Shown: positions 1-8,451 of the stretch, piece by piece | Position numbering within the stretch: the first letter of the stretch is position 1 | Layout: the number at the start of each line of letters is the position of its first letter | From: Blastopirellula sediminis | Lineage (GTDB): Bacteria; Planctomycetota; Planctomycetia; Pirellulales; Pirellulaceae | Length of the DNA stretch: 64,000 nucleotides | Reading direction: 5' to 3' | Assembly: GCF_020966755.1 (NCBI RefSeq) | Contig: NZ_JAJKFT010000010.1 | Coordinates: forward strand, 1,452,720-1,516,719 | Translations under genes and position numbers: made by a program | Notes under the pieces: generated by a model | Database searches by the model: none | What the model was told of the DNA's origin: nothing | What the model saw: only the letters and a program-made list of their open reading frames with translations

Positions 1-240
1 CGGTTTTGCGGGAGTTTCGGCGCGTGGTTTGGCGGGCTTGGCGATCGGCAGGTCTTCCTGCGACGAATCGCTGGCGCGTCGCTGCTGTTTGGCCGCTTTC
101 GCTTTCTTTTCCGCCTGGCTGACGACGTCGCCGATGCGGAAAGGCTCTTTACATTTCGGACAGCGCACATTCTTGCCGGCAAGATGATCTTGGGCGGTGA
201 ACTTCGCCTGGCAGTGCGGGCAAGCGGCAATAAAACTCAC
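1..240 (-). CDS. Zinc-ribbon protein, N-terminal part (runs off left edge)
   Basis: The minus strand reads from a GTG at 238-240 without a stop to the window edge, so only about 80 N-terminal residues are visible. They contain two CxxC pairs (Cys7/Cys10 and Cys27/Cys30, as CPHC and CPKC) separated by 16 residues. This is the small zinc-ribbon often found at the N-terminus of planctomycete membrane or kinase-associated proteins. A Lys/Ala/Gln-rich linker follows (from about residue 42), probably leading to another domain outside the window. No ATG occurs in frame upstream, so GTG is the best start. Metal binding is a family-based inference and the function of the full protein is unknown. Confidence 0.7.
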   Translation of the reverse strand, partial: MSFIAACPHCQAKFTAQDHLAGKNVRCPKCKEPFRIGDVVSQAEKKAKAAKQQRRASDSSQEDLPIAKPAKPRAETPAKP

Positions 241-280
241 AGGCGGCTCTAACTTGGCGGGAGTCGGATGTGATGAGGGT

Positions 281-308
281 AAATCGACGTGGACAGATAC
301 GTCGATTT
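281..308. terminator. Weak hairpin between the two leftmost minus-strand genes
   Basis: Nine-bp perfect arms (281-289 and 300-308) flank a 10-nt loop. A short T run follows on the plus strand only, so it may not terminate the minus-strand genes. It is the only structure seen in this 106-bp spacer. Confidence 0.3.
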
Positions 309-346
309 TCGTCCGTTGGGGGGTCGCCTGCAAGCGCTAATCGGCT

Positions 347-1060
347 CTAGCGCGGAAGACGGACGCGAGCGATCCGCTCACGCTCCATTTCGTCGAGCGA
401 AAATGGGGTCGTCAGGATCGGGTGGTTCTGGTCTGCGCGAATTTGCAGCGCATAACCGTCACCTTCGGGTGCGTTGACCGGCATCGAAAAACTGCCGTCG
501 GCCCGCGTCCGGAAATAATTCTCGATTGTCCGCGGCCCGATCAGGTCAATCGCCGCGCCGGCGATCGGCAGTCCGTCTCGATTGATGACGATTCCTCGGA
601 TCACGAATTGATCAGGGCTCCGTCGATCAGCCTGCTGCATGGCCGAAAGGAGGGCCCGCAGTTCCAACGGATCTTCGCACTGGACGACGACCCGATCGTT
701 ATCGAAATCGACCTGCAGGGCGGAGTTGGGACTGACGCTGGATTCGGCCTGCTGATAGAGCCGACGGACGTCGACATAGTTGGCGGTATAGGCGGCGGTC
801 GGCATGTCGGCGTCGGCGGCGATTTCGACTTCCCCCAGCAGTTGCTTGGCCTGGGGCGAGTCGACCTGGAGCCAGCCGACCTGGGCTCGGTCGCTATACC
901 GCCAATGGGTCCAGTAGGCCAGCGGCAGCGCGAGCACCGCGATGGCGATCAGCAGGGTGCGCAGCGAGATCCGGGGGCTCCGTCGCAGCCGTGGAAGGTA
1001 GAGCGTCGCGGCGCCGGCCGCGGCTCCAAGCAGCAAGATTAAGAGGACTTGAAAGGCCAT
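347..1060 (-). CDS. Membrane-anchored protein with a C-terminal carboxypeptidase-regulatory-like domain
   Basis: A 237-residue protein if translation starts at the ATG at 1060. The frame stays open upstream to 1231, but the extra residues look like random basic coding, and the internal Met is followed directly by a hydrophobic segment. There are two membrane segments (about residues 4-22 and 33-50). The second, after ISLRTLL, is typical of planctomycete single-span proteins of unknown function. The middle region is acidic. The last 80 residues (VIRGIVINRDGLPIAGA onward) resemble a carboxypeptidase-regulatory-like beta-sandwich exposed outside the membrane. No catalytic motif is visible and the function is unknown. 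Confidence 0.6.
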   Translation of the reverse strand: MAFQVLLILLLGAAAGAATLYLPRLRRSPRISLRTLLIAIAVLALPLAYWTHWRYSDRAQVGWLQVDSPQAKQLLGEVEIAADADMPTAAYTANYVDVRRLYQQAESSVSPNSALQVDFDNDRVVVQCEDPLELRALLSAMQQADRRSPDQFVIRGIVINRDGLPIAGAAIDLIGPRTIENYFRTRADGSFSMPVNAPEGDGYALQIRADQNHPILTTPFSLDEMERERIARVRLPR

Positions 1061-1538
1061 ATTTGCGGCTGGAGTGCGATTGCGGGGGAACTTGGCTGGC
1101 TTTCCTTTTATTAACAGTAGCGCGCCGGCCCTGCGAGGGCAATCTGCCGCTGGCGCCGCTATCGGCCGTTTTTTCGGTAATACCTGAACGATTTCCGCCC
1201 TCGTCGCGTATGATGAGAGAGCTGGGAGCAAGCCCTTTCTAGGATCGGTTCAAGACGTACCGCTGCGCCAGGACGCGCAACCGACCATTCGTGACTAACG
1301 CCGAGAACGACGGCAGCCGTCACCATCTGAGCGAGAAGTTCAGGTGGCGCGGATTATGCCGAAAAAAACTCGCTCGGTTTCTTGTCGGTTTTTTTGACCA
1401 GGGCTAAATCGTGACCTAAGCTTTCGCGGGTCGAGACTCAGGGCCCACATTCTTAGGTCGGTTAACGTCGCCAAGTGCGACTGTTTCCCTTGTTCGCCTC
1501 GCCGGGCGACAGGCCCCCCAAAAACGACGGATTCTCGA
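1061..1538. other. Intergenic region upstream of the S41 protease gene
   Basis: No convincing gene was found on either strand. An 8-bp inverted repeat (1413-1420 and 1452-1459, GACCTAAG/CTTAGGTC) lies about 80 bp upstream of the protease start and could be an operator or a weak hairpin. An A-rich and a T-rich tract occur around 1363-1396. The region probably holds the divergent promoters of its two neighbours, but no clear -35/-10 pair is visible. Confidence 0.4.
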
Positions 1539-3224
1539 ATGTTGCGATGGACTACGCCAAGAACTGCCCTCCGTATTTCCGGCGCCTTCTTGTTCGCTCT
1601 GATTTTCGCTTCGCTGGCCGCTCCGCAGCTGGCGCTTGCTCAAGTCAAAATTCCGGATGAAGCGGTCCTCGACAAGGACGAAATCGCTCAATTGCTCGCC
1701 GACGGCGAACTTCTCGAAAAGGAAGGACGCTGGGCCGAGGCGTTAACGCACTTCGAAGACGCCGTGCGAGCCTATCCCGACGTCGCTCCGCTGAAAGAGA
1801 AGGTCGACACGGTTCGTCGTCGTTACGACGTTTCGCGTCGTTACGCCGATCGCAGCTTCGTCGGCGGCATGCGCAACTTGCCGTCCGAACAAGCGGTCGC
1901 TCTGTACGACGATCTGCTTGCCAAGATTCAAACCAATTACGTCGATTCTCCCCGCTGGGCCGATCTGGCCTATCGCGGAATGTTGCAGTTGGACGCCGCG
2001 CTGTTTGATCGGACCTTCCGTCAGGTCAACATGCAAGGGATGAGCGAAGAGCAAATCGCCGAGTTGCGTCGTCAGCTGTGGCAATCGGCTCAGTTTGATC
2101 GCGTTCAAAATCGTTACGACGTTCGCGCTCTCGCTTTGCAAGCCGGGCAGATCTCTCAGGCCGCTTCCGGCATGCCGCAAACCGCGGTTGTGCTTGAGTT
2201 CATCAGCGGCGCCGCTGGTTCGCTCGACAATTACTCGTGCTTTCTGACGCCCGATCAGCTGAACGAAGTCTATTCGCAGATCGAAGGAAACTTCGTCGGC
2301 GTCGGCATTGAGTTGAAGACGCAGGACGACGCGCTGCTGATCGTTCGTTCGATTCCGGGGAGCCCGGCCGATAAGGCGGGGATTCGCGATGGCGAACGGA
2401 TTATCGCGCTCGAAGGCCGTACGATCCGTCAGTTGGGAAGCGAAAAGGCGGCCGACATGCTGAAAGGCCCGATCGGCAGCTCGATCAACGTGACCATCGC
2501 TGACGGCGAAGACAACGCTCGCGACATTATCGTTACTCGCGATCGGATCGAAGTGCCGAGCGTCGACGTCGTCAAAATGCTCGATCCGACCTCCGGCGTC
2601 GCCTATCTGCGAATCGCCAGCTTCCAGAAGACGACGACTCGTGATCTGACCGCCGCTCTCTGGGACATGCACCGTCAAGGGATGCAGGCGTTGGTGATCG
2701 ACCTCCGCGGCAATCCGGGCGGCTTGTTGACCGCTTCGGTGGAAATCGCCGACCTGTTCCTCGATCGCGGCACCATCGTCTCGACTCGCGGTCGCAGCGC
2801 CGGGGAAGACTTCGATTACACCGCGCATCAGGCCGGCACCTGGCGGATGCCGCTGGTCGTGCTGATCGACTCAAACTCGGCCAGCGCCAGCGAGATCTTT
2901 GCTGGAGCGATTCACGACAATCACCGCGGCACGATCGTCGGTCAACGCAGCTACGGCAAAGGTTCGGTCCAAGGGATCTTCCCGTTGGGCGTCGCCAACG
3001 CTGGTTTGCGTCTGACGACCGCCAAGTTCTATTCCCCCAGCGGTCAGGCGATCAGCAATCGCGGCGTTACGCCGGACGTGGTCGTTCGCCAGGTTGCGAA
3101 GCCGTTGGAAAATGGCGCCATCCTCGAAGCGAAGACCGATGCGGCTCTCGACGCTGGTCTGCAAGCGGCGTTGGTTCAACTGCAACCGGCCCAGATCTCG
3201 AATCGAGCGATCGGCCAGCGATAG
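1539..3224 (+). CDS. Carboxy-terminal processing protease (S41 family)
   Basis: A 561-residue exported serine protease of the CtpA/Tsp family, which degrades or trims envelope proteins from their C-termini. It has a signal peptide (residues 1-35, ending ALAQ), a short TPR-like helical region (about 45-90), a PDZ domain (about 248-330) and the S41 catalytic domain (about 345-515). The catalytic dyad is visible as Ser449 in NSASASE and Lys474 in YGKGSVQ, with the family's 25-residue spacing. DLRGNPGG, typical of the core, is at about 388-395. The extended N-terminal region with TPR-like character is longer than in minimal CtpA. The gene is followed by a strong intrinsic terminator, so it is probably transcribed alone. 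Confidence 0.93.
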   Translation: MLRWTTPRTALRISGAFLFALIFASLAAPQLALAQVKIPDEAVLDKDEIAQLLADGELLEKEGRWAEALTHFEDAVRAYPDVAPLKEKVDTVRRRYDVSRRYADRSFVGGMRNLPSEQAVALYDDLLAKIQTNYVDSPRWADLAYRGMLQLDAALFDRTFRQVNMQGMSEEQIAELRRQLWQSAQFDRVQNRYDVRALALQAGQISQAASGMPQTAVVLEFISGAAGSLDNYSCFLTPDQLNEVYSQIEGNFVGVGIELKTQDDALLIVRSIPGSPADKAGIRDGERIIALEGRTIRQLGSEKAADMLKGPIGSSINVTIADGEDNARDIIVTRDRIEVPSVDVVKMLDPTSGVAYLRIASFQKTTTRDLTAALWDMHRQGMQALVIDLRGNPGGLLTASVEIADLFLDRGTIVSTRGRSAGEDFDYTAHQAGTWRMPLVVLIDSNSASASEIFAGAIHDNHRGTIVGQRSYGKGSVQGIFPLGVANAGLRLTTAKFYSPSGQAISNRGVTPDVVVRQVAKPLENGAILEAKTDAALDAGLQAALVQLQPAQISNRAIGQR

Positions 3225-3276
3225 CTCATTCGAGGGGATAGGGTTGGCGTTAGTCGACCCAGCTTAGTAAATTGCG

Positions 3277-3311
3277 AAACAGTCCGCATTTCTCCCGATG
3301 CGGACTGTTTT
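3277..3311 (+). terminator. Intrinsic terminator overlapping the apparent start of the next gene
   Basis: A perfect 13-bp stem (3277-3289 with 3298-3310) and an 8-nt loop are followed by TTTTCCTATTT. It lies 53 nt after the protease stop. The ATG used as the most upstream start of the MMPL gene (3298) is the first codon of the right arm. Confidence 0.85.
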
Positions 3312-5904
3312 CCTATTTACCCCCAACGTTGCATTGACATTCGAGCGTCTTGGCCAGCTGATCGCCCGTCGTTGGGTGCCGATAATCGCCATTTGGATCA
3401 TCCTGGCGGTTTGCGCGGTGATCGCACCGCCGCACTGGGATGACGTGACGCTCGACGGCGATTTGGCCTATCTGCCGGCGCATTCTCCGGCGCTGATTGC
3501 AGAACGAGAGTACGCCGCAGCGTTTCCCGATCGCAAAGCGAAAAGCCAGATCGTGATCATCGCTTCTCGACGCGATGAACAGCCGCTGACCGAAGCCCAG
3601 TGGAAAACGATCGATCGGCTCGCGTCGCCGTTTCAAAACGCCCAAGGGATCGAATGGCTGCATCAGGGGGAAGCGGCGAAAAGGGACGAGCGAGCCGCAC
3701 TTTTCAAACGTGCCGAAGCGGCGCTGACGGAAGCGGAACTGCTCGACTACGACGCCGCCGCGCCGGTTTGGAATCTGGCGACGCTCGCCAAGTTGCAGGA
3801 TGGAACCGAGGCCGAAGTGCAGCAACTGCGTGCTCAGGCGATCGCACTTGATCCGCACTTAGAAAAGGAAACTGCTGCGACGTTGCCGATCGACTCGCCC
3901 GACTGGAAGTTGTTCGACGTCTGGACGCGGCATACCGATGTGGTCGGCAATATGCTGGTCGATCCGGAGGAGCGAGCCGGGCTGATCGTTTTGCATCTGA
4001 CCAACGAGCTGGCGGCGACCGACAACATTCGGATCGTCAGCCAGATCGAAGCGCTGGTCGACAAACAGCGGGAAGCGATTCACGCCGCCGGCGATGAGGA
4101 GCTGGAGCTCGGGATTACCGGCAGCGCCGCGATCGGCGGCGATATGTTGTTGGCGGCGAAAGAGAGCATCTCCAGCACCGAGTTTTACACCATCGCTCTG
4201 GTGATCATCATTTTGTTGGTCGTCTATCGAGCGCCGTTGTTGGCGATGGCGCCGCTGCTGTCGATCGCCGTTTCGTTCTGCGTCGCCACGTGGCTGGTTG
4301 CGGCGTTGACGCTGGTCGATCAGATTCCGGGCTTCGGCTGGTGGGACTTTGAGGTCTTCAAGACGTCCAAGATTTTTATCGTGGTGATCCTGTTCGGCGC
4401 GGGTACCGACTTTTGCCTGTTTCTGATTTCTCGCTACAAGGAAGAATTGGCCAAATGCGGCGATCCGAGCGAAGCGGTCGTCCATGCTTTGAGCGGAACG
4501 GCCAACGCAATCTGCGGCAGCGCGCTGACGACGATCGTCGGCTTGGGGATGATGTTCTTCGCTGAGTTCGGCAAGTTTCGAAATAGCGGGCCGGCGATCG
4601 CGCTCTGCCTGATCGTCACGTTGGCCGTCTGTTTGACGTTCGCGCCGGCGCTATTGCGTATGCTGGGACGGAGAACGTTCTGGCCGATGTCGGTCGATTC
4701 GCTGCAAGATCGTTCTAGCGACAGCCGCGTCAACTTCTGGGAATTGATCGCCGCCGCCGTCAGTCAGCGGCCGGCGCTGTTGTTAGCGATCACCGTATCG
4801 ATCTTGTTGATTCCGGCCTGGCGTCCGATTTGGCTTCGTGTGACGACCGGTCACGCGGTGGAAGTTTCGTACGATCTGCTGAACGACTTGCCGGCCGATC
4901 GACCCGCCAAACGAGGCGCTAATCAGCTGGCCCGCTTTTTCCCGTTGGGTCAGGCCAACCCGGTGATGGTCATGGCGAAGACCGACTCAGGCGACTTTGA
5001 GTCGAAAGAAGGGAGCGCCACGATCGAGCAGCTGATGAAGACGCTGTTCGAGGCCGATCCGCGCGTCGCCCAGGTCTACAGCAGCGAAAATCCGCTCGGT
5101 CATCGTCCCGGTCGGATCACATTTTCCGAAAGAGTTTTGAAGAGCCATATCCGCACGCGTGAGCAGTTCCTGCCGCAAACGCCGGAGATGAAGGGGAAAG
5201 CGGCCCTCTTTCGGGTCGTCATCGACGAGAACCCATTTTCGCTCGAAGCGATCGACGCCCTCAAAAACATTGAAGGGGCGCTGGCCAAATATCGCGACAA
5301 CGCCTCGGGCAACTGGACCGACTTGCAGTTTTTTCTATCAGGCACAACCGCCGGCGTGCGCGATCTGCGGAGCGTCACCAAAAGCGATACGCAGCGGATT
5401 GAAGTGCTCGTGGTGCTCGGGGTCGCCGCGGTCTTGCTGATGATCTTGCAGCGGCCGGTCGTTTGCGCCTATATGATCGCTTCGGTGCTGCTCAGCTACT
5501 ATGCGACGCTCGGCATGACCGAATGGTTTTTCGCCGTGATGTTCCCTGACACCTATCAGGGGCTCGACTGGAAGGCGCCGTTGTTTTTGTTCGTGATTCT
5601 GATCGCCGTCGGTCAGGACTACAACATTTATCTAGCGACTCGCGTCTTTGAAGAGCAGCGCAAGCATGGCGCCAACGCCGGGCTGCGGATCGCGATTCGC
5701 CACACCGGCGGCATCATCTCAAGCTGCGGCGTGATCATGGCCGGCACCTTCGTGGCGATGTGCTTTGGTCAACTGTTGGCGATCGTCGAGATCGGATTCT
5801 CGCTAACCGTCGGCATCCTGGTCGATACGTTCATCGTCCGAACGATCATGATGCCTTGCTTCCTGACGCTGTGGACGCGTCGCAAAGATCCAACGCAATC
5901 GTAG
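3298..5904 (+). CDS. MMPL/RND-family transporter
   Basis: A protein of up to 868 residues with the two-fold RND layout. One transmembrane helix is near residue 30. A large extracytoplasmic loop follows, then a block of five helices (about 295-460), another single helix near 490, a second large loop and a final helix block (about 710-865). Family members export lipids, hopanoids or other hydrophobic compounds using the proton gradient. The conserved GxGxDxxxFLxSRYKEE-like segment after helix 4 (about 363-380) and its second-half counterpart VGQDYNIYL support this. The ATG at 3298 sits inside the terminator hairpin and has no Shine-Dalgarno, so TTG at 3334 is an alternative start that would remove 12 residues. 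The substrate cannot be told from the sequence. Confidence 0.88.
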   Translation: MRTVFLFTPNVALTFERLGQLIARRWVPIIAIWIILAVCAVIAPPHWDDVTLDGDLAYLPAHSPALIAEREYAAAFPDRKAKSQIVIIASRRDEQPLTEAQWKTIDRLASPFQNAQGIEWLHQGEAAKRDERAALFKRAEAALTEAELLDYDAAAPVWNLATLAKLQDGTEAEVQQLRAQAIALDPHLEKETAATLPIDSPDWKLFDVWTRHTDVVGNMLVDPEERAGLIVLHLTNELAATDNIRIVSQIEALVDKQREAIHAAGDEELELGITGSAAIGGDMLLAAKESISSTEFYTIALVIIILLVVYRAPLLAMAPLLSIAVSFCVATWLVAALTLVDQIPGFGWWDFEVFKTSKIFIVVILFGAGTDFCLFLISRYKEELAKCGDPSEAVVHALSGTANAICGSALTTIVGLGMMFFAEFGKFRNSGPAIALCLIVTLAVCLTFAPALLRMLGRRTFWPMSVDSLQDRSSDSRVNFWELIAAAVSQRPALLLAITVSILLIPAWRPIWLRVTTGHAVEVSYDLLNDLPADRPAKRGANQLARFFPLGQANPVMVMAKTDSGDFESKEGSATIEQLMKTLFEADPRVAQVYSSENPLGHRPGRITFSERVLKSHIRTREQFLPQTPEMKGKAALFRVVIDENPFSLEAIDALKNIEGALAKYRDNASGNWTDLQFFLSGTTAGVRDLRSVTKSDTQRIEVLVVLGVAAVLLMILQRPVVCAYMIASVLLSYYATLGMTEWFFAVMFPDTYQGLDWKAPLFLFVILIAVGQDYNIYLATRVFEEQRKHGANAGLRIAIRHTGGIISSCGVIMAGTFVAMCFGQLLAIVEIGFSLTVGILVDTFIVRTIMMPCFLTLWTRRKDPTQS

Positions 5905-5962
5905 GCGCCGCTCTGCGGACCAGTTGCGTTTGGCGATTCTGCAAGCTGCAACACTAGCCAGC

Positions 5963-6072
5963 AGCGCAAGTGAGGGAATGCGGTCAGCTAATCTTGACGA
6001 TCCTCCCCAGGCGTCGCCTTACGAATGCCGACATTCGCAAGGAATTTCCAACCGCATTCCCTCGCTTGCGCT
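5963..6072. repeat. Nested palindromic element
   Basis: The outer arms 5963-5984 and 6051-6072 are 22-bp inverted repeats with one mismatch (core GCGCAAG-GAGGGAATGCGG). Inside lies a compact hairpin, 6017-6027 paired with 6032-6042 (11-bp arms, one mismatch, CCGA loop). The element can fold into one long cruciform or RNA structure of 110 nt. The arm core also occurs at 6139-6164, 6239-6264 and, diverged, at 11926-11958. Confidence 0.8.
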
Positions 6073-6138
6073 GTGGGTTAGTCGTTTGATTTCGCCGGCA
6101 TCGGTTTCGTGCGGCGTTTCTCTCGTTCGCAATAGCAA

Positions 6139-6264
6139 CCCAAGGCGTAAACCGAGGGAATGGATGAAGCCTGATGGAGGAACTCGCCATTGGATTCGGG
6201 GCAGAGAACCCAGGTCCGTTCGCGTTCTGGTCTCCTGCTCCATTCCCTCGGCTTGCGCCTTGGG
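6139..6264. repeat. Second inverted-repeat pair of the same family
   Basis: The arms 6139-6164 and 6239-6264 are 26 bp each with two mismatches, built on CCCAAGGCG-AA-CCGAGGGAATGG. The 74-bp interior has no obvious gene. The core resembles that of the neighbouring element and lies in the same spacer, which points to an interspersed family rather than a single terminator. Confidence 0.75.
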
Positions 6265-6296
6265 CCAATATGTCACTGAAAACCTGGCGACTCTTC

Positions 6297-6761
6297 CTAC
6301 AACGTGACCCGCCGAATGCCGAAATCGCGGCGGAGGTTGAGGACTCCGTAACCGGGAATTGTGAGACTAACCGGCGAGCCAGGATTGAGGACGACCCCGT
6401 ATCCGGCTGGAATCTGTTCGAAGACCTGCGCCCCTCGGAGCGGCAGCAAGAGGGGAGCCTGATCGCGATACGTATTCGCACGACAAAGCGCGGAAAAGAC
6501 GGCGATCATTCGGCCGTGCTCGGGATCATGAAACGCCAACGGAAAGATGGGGGAGTCTTTTGCTTGGGGCGTAGCGGCGATCTGGTAGACCTCCGACGCT
6601 ACGAAAATCTTGAAGAACTCTCGCTGGTCGAGACGGCCGTTTTCGGTTTCGATCAAGGCGCTCTCCAGCGAATTGATCGGTGCAAACGTCAGTTCCATAT
6701 CGGTAGTGCTGGCCTGATGTAATTGGGGCAGTTCGTGGTTTTCATCAAACCGACTGGTCAT
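6297..6761 (-). CDS. SseB-like domain protein
   Basis: A 154-residue soluble protein starting at ATG 6761, eight bases after the stop of the YHYH gene, with GAGAAGG upstream. The C-terminal half (LLPLRGAQVFEQIP, GYGVVLNPGSP) matches the pattern of SseB N-terminal-type domains, in which a strand with LNPG follows a helix. The N-terminal part (FAPINSLESALIE, QREFFKIFVASEVYQI) fits the same fold. The role of such domains outside enterobacteria is unknown. The gene probably shares a transcript with the YHYH gene. The family assignment rests on motif similarity only. Confidence 0.5.
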   Translation of the reverse strand: MTSRFDENHELPQLHQASTTDMELTFAPINSLESALIETENGRLDQREFFKIFVASEVYQIAATPQAKDSPIFPLAFHDPEHGRMIAVFSALCRANTYRDQAPLLLPLRGAQVFEQIPAGYGVVLNPGSPVSLTIPGYGVLNLRRDFGIRRVTL

Positions 6762-6768
6762 CGTTCGC

Positions 6769-7755
6769 TTACCTTCTCGGAGGAGGAAAACCGCCGGGGC
6801 CGCGTCCAGGCGGACCATTCTCACCGCGACCATTTTGATTTCGACCCGGACCTCGGGCGAAATCGGAGGAGGGCGTTCCGCGATAAGCTCGCGGAATGAC
6901 CGGCCAATGTTGCGTGAGAAAATAGGCGTAGGTTCCCTCAGGGAAATCGGGCGTTACGCAGAAGCGGCCATTGCATTCGTCCAGGTCTCCCTTGTCGGAG
7001 ACGAACTGGTAGTCGGCGAGGAACGTACCGTCGTACGTTCCTCCAGGACCGCGACTTCCGCCCGGGCGCGTTCCCGTTTTGAGTTGGTAGCTCGAGTCAA
7101 GCTCGACGATCTCGCTGCTCGCGTCTTTCGGATCTTTGTAGCCGTACAATGCGTAGATCGGAAAGCCGTCAGCCGCCCAGCCGATGATCGGCGAGTGGCT
7201 GCTGCGATTGACGTTCAGGTCCTTTAAGAAACCGCTTGGCAGTCCGTGATAGTGATAGGCGCCGGTCGGTTGTACGTGGGCATGATTCGCGTCGATCCCA
7301 AGCGGCACGGCGCCCGATAGCGCTTCGTATTGCCAACCGCCGTTTGGATTGCCCTGATACCATTCGGCCGCGCCGGGATCAAAGGGGACGCCGTTCAAGC
7401 AGATGCCGAAGTTTTGCATCCCCAGCGGCGTCGTGCGAACGGCGGCCATCGGCTGCGCCGGAACGCGATAAACGTAGCGCTGCTCGGTAATCGGATTCGG
7501 ATTGCCTCGGTTGGGAAACTGCCCGACCTTGTGCTCCGGCATACCATTGGCCGTAATCACGCGACTATTGCCGACGAATTCGATCTGCACGCGACTCTGC
7601 TGAGGCGGCTGCTGGGTAGCGGGAACCAACTGCAACTGACGCATCTGGTTCGCCATATGCCGGCGCATTTGCGGACCAAACTGGGCCAGCGCCAAACCGG
7701 CGACCAGCATCAGCGAAAGGAGCGGCAAGAGCGTCAGGAAATGCTTACGAAACAT
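6769..7755 (-). CDS. Exported YHYH-domain protein
   Basis: A 328-residue protein with a signal peptide (residues 1-25, ending ALAQ). The name-giving YHYH motif is at 167-170, followed by GLPSGFL and by GWAADGFPIYALYG (about 192-205), as expected for this family of secreted proteins of unknown function. Conserved cysteines (Cys119, and two in DECNGRFC) may form disulfides. The C-terminal 35 residues are rich in Gly, Pro and Arg and look disordered. Histidine-rich motifs suggest metal binding, but this is inference. It lies upstream of the SseB-like gene on the same strand and probably forms a two-gene unit. Confidence 0.8.
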   Translation of the reverse strand: MFRKHFLTLLPLLSLMLVAGLALAQFGPQMRRHMANQMRQLQLVPATQQPPQQSRVQIEFVGNSRVITANGMPEHKVGQFPNRGNPNPITEQRYVYRVPAQPMAAVRTTPLGMQNFGICLNGVPFDPGAAEWYQGNPNGGWQYEALSGAVPLGIDANHAHVQPTGAYHYHGLPSGFLKDLNVNRSSHSPIIGWAADGFPIYALYGYKDPKDASSEIVELDSSYQLKTGTRPGGSRGPGGTYDGTFLADYQFVSDKGDLDECNGRFCVTPDFPEGTYAYFLTQHWPVIPRAYRGTPSSDFARGPGRNQNGRGENGPPGRGPGGFPPPRR

Positions 7756-7882
7756 CGGATTTCTGGGGCAAAACAGAGGGGGCAGACATCTACTGTTTTG
7801 GCAGTATATCGTCCAGTTCCCGTCCGGGCGACAGAAAAGCTGCCCAAATAGGGGGAATTTTTTTGAGCCGCTAGCGCAGAAA

Positions 7883-7917
7883 CGGCGACGTAGCCGCAGT
7901 AAGCGGTTACGTCGCCG
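7883..7917. terminator. Terminator-like hairpin downstream of the lipoprotein gene
   Basis: A 15-bp stem with one G-T pair (7883-7897 with 7903-7917) and loop AGTAA lies 36 nt beyond the lipoprotein stop. Only a short T run (GTTTC) follows on the minus strand, so termination may be partial. It could also act as a barrier between the two minus-strand units. Confidence 0.55.
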
Positions 7918-7952
7918 ATTATTGGGCGTATTGAGTCGTGAAGCTTATCGCG

Positions 7953-8402
7953 TCAGTCGATTTTGCCGGTCATCGCGATGTCCAATACGATCGGCGATCC
8001 GTCGACTGGAACGTCGAGTTCCAAGCCCGAGGTCGTGATCTTGCCGTACTTACGCGGAATCGCGGTCTTGGCTGGGATCGGCGTACCGTCGTCTTTCATG
8101 CCGGCGCTCGACAACTGCGAAATGACCGAGACCTTGTACTTGCCCGGCAATAGGCCAATCGACGAAGGACTGGTTGCCACCGTGTACGAACCGTCCGAGG
8201 CGATTTCCCCGCTGCCGGTTTGTCCCCGATCGCCGTCGGGAAAGAACATCACGTTGCCGAAGGTGACCGGCGATCCGTCGTACGTGACGTTTCCGGTCAC
8301 CTTCACCAAGCCTGGTAAGCCTGGCTGCGAAAAGCAGCCTGATAGCGGCAAGAGGCCGCTGATCAGGCAGAAGTAAGCGAAAAGGCGAAGCGTTGACTTC
8401 AT
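7953..8402 (-). CDS. Small lipoprotein with a carboxypeptidase-regulatory-like (transthyretin-like) domain
   Basis: A 149-residue exported lipoprotein with lipobox LSGC (Cys23). After the signal it forms one beta-sandwich domain: VTGNVTYDGSPVTFGNVMFF, then DGSYTV, then PGKYKVSVI. These are hallmarks of the small planctomycete lipoproteins that accompany DUF1559 genes. The upstream neighbour on the same strand, 49 bp away, is such a DUF1559 gene, so the two are probably co-transcribed and displayed together at the cell surface. The molecular role of the pair is unknown. Confidence 0.8.
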   Translation of the reverse strand: MKSTLRLFAYFCLISGLLPLSGCFSQPGLPGLVKVTGNVTYDGSPVTFGNVMFFPDGDRGQTGSGEIASDGSYTVATSPSSIGLLPGKYKVSVISQLSSAGMKDDGTPIPAKTAIPRKYGKITTSGLELDVPVDGSPIVLDIAMTGKID

Positions 8403-8451
8403 GCGTTTAACTCGAATTGAGGTTGGATGATTGGGAAGGAGGTCAGGCGGG

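Larger units (their letters stand above)
5905..6296. other. Repeat-rich intergenic region
   Basis: This is a 392-bp gap between the convergent MMPL gene and the SseB-like gene. It carries two inverted-repeat structures described separately and no plausible gene. Short open frames that cross it consist of repeat sequence and are probably not translated. Confidence 0.7.

Noticed and set aside
1743-2828. Long minus-strand open frame inside the S41 protease gene
   Set aside because: It is antisense to a clear protease with signal peptide, PDZ and catalytic residues. High GC codon bias keeps the complementary frame open, and its translation shows no family motif.
5984-6481. Short minus-strand open frames in the repeat spacer
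   Set aside because: They consist of the repeat sequence itself and lack any domain. Such frames are probably not translated.
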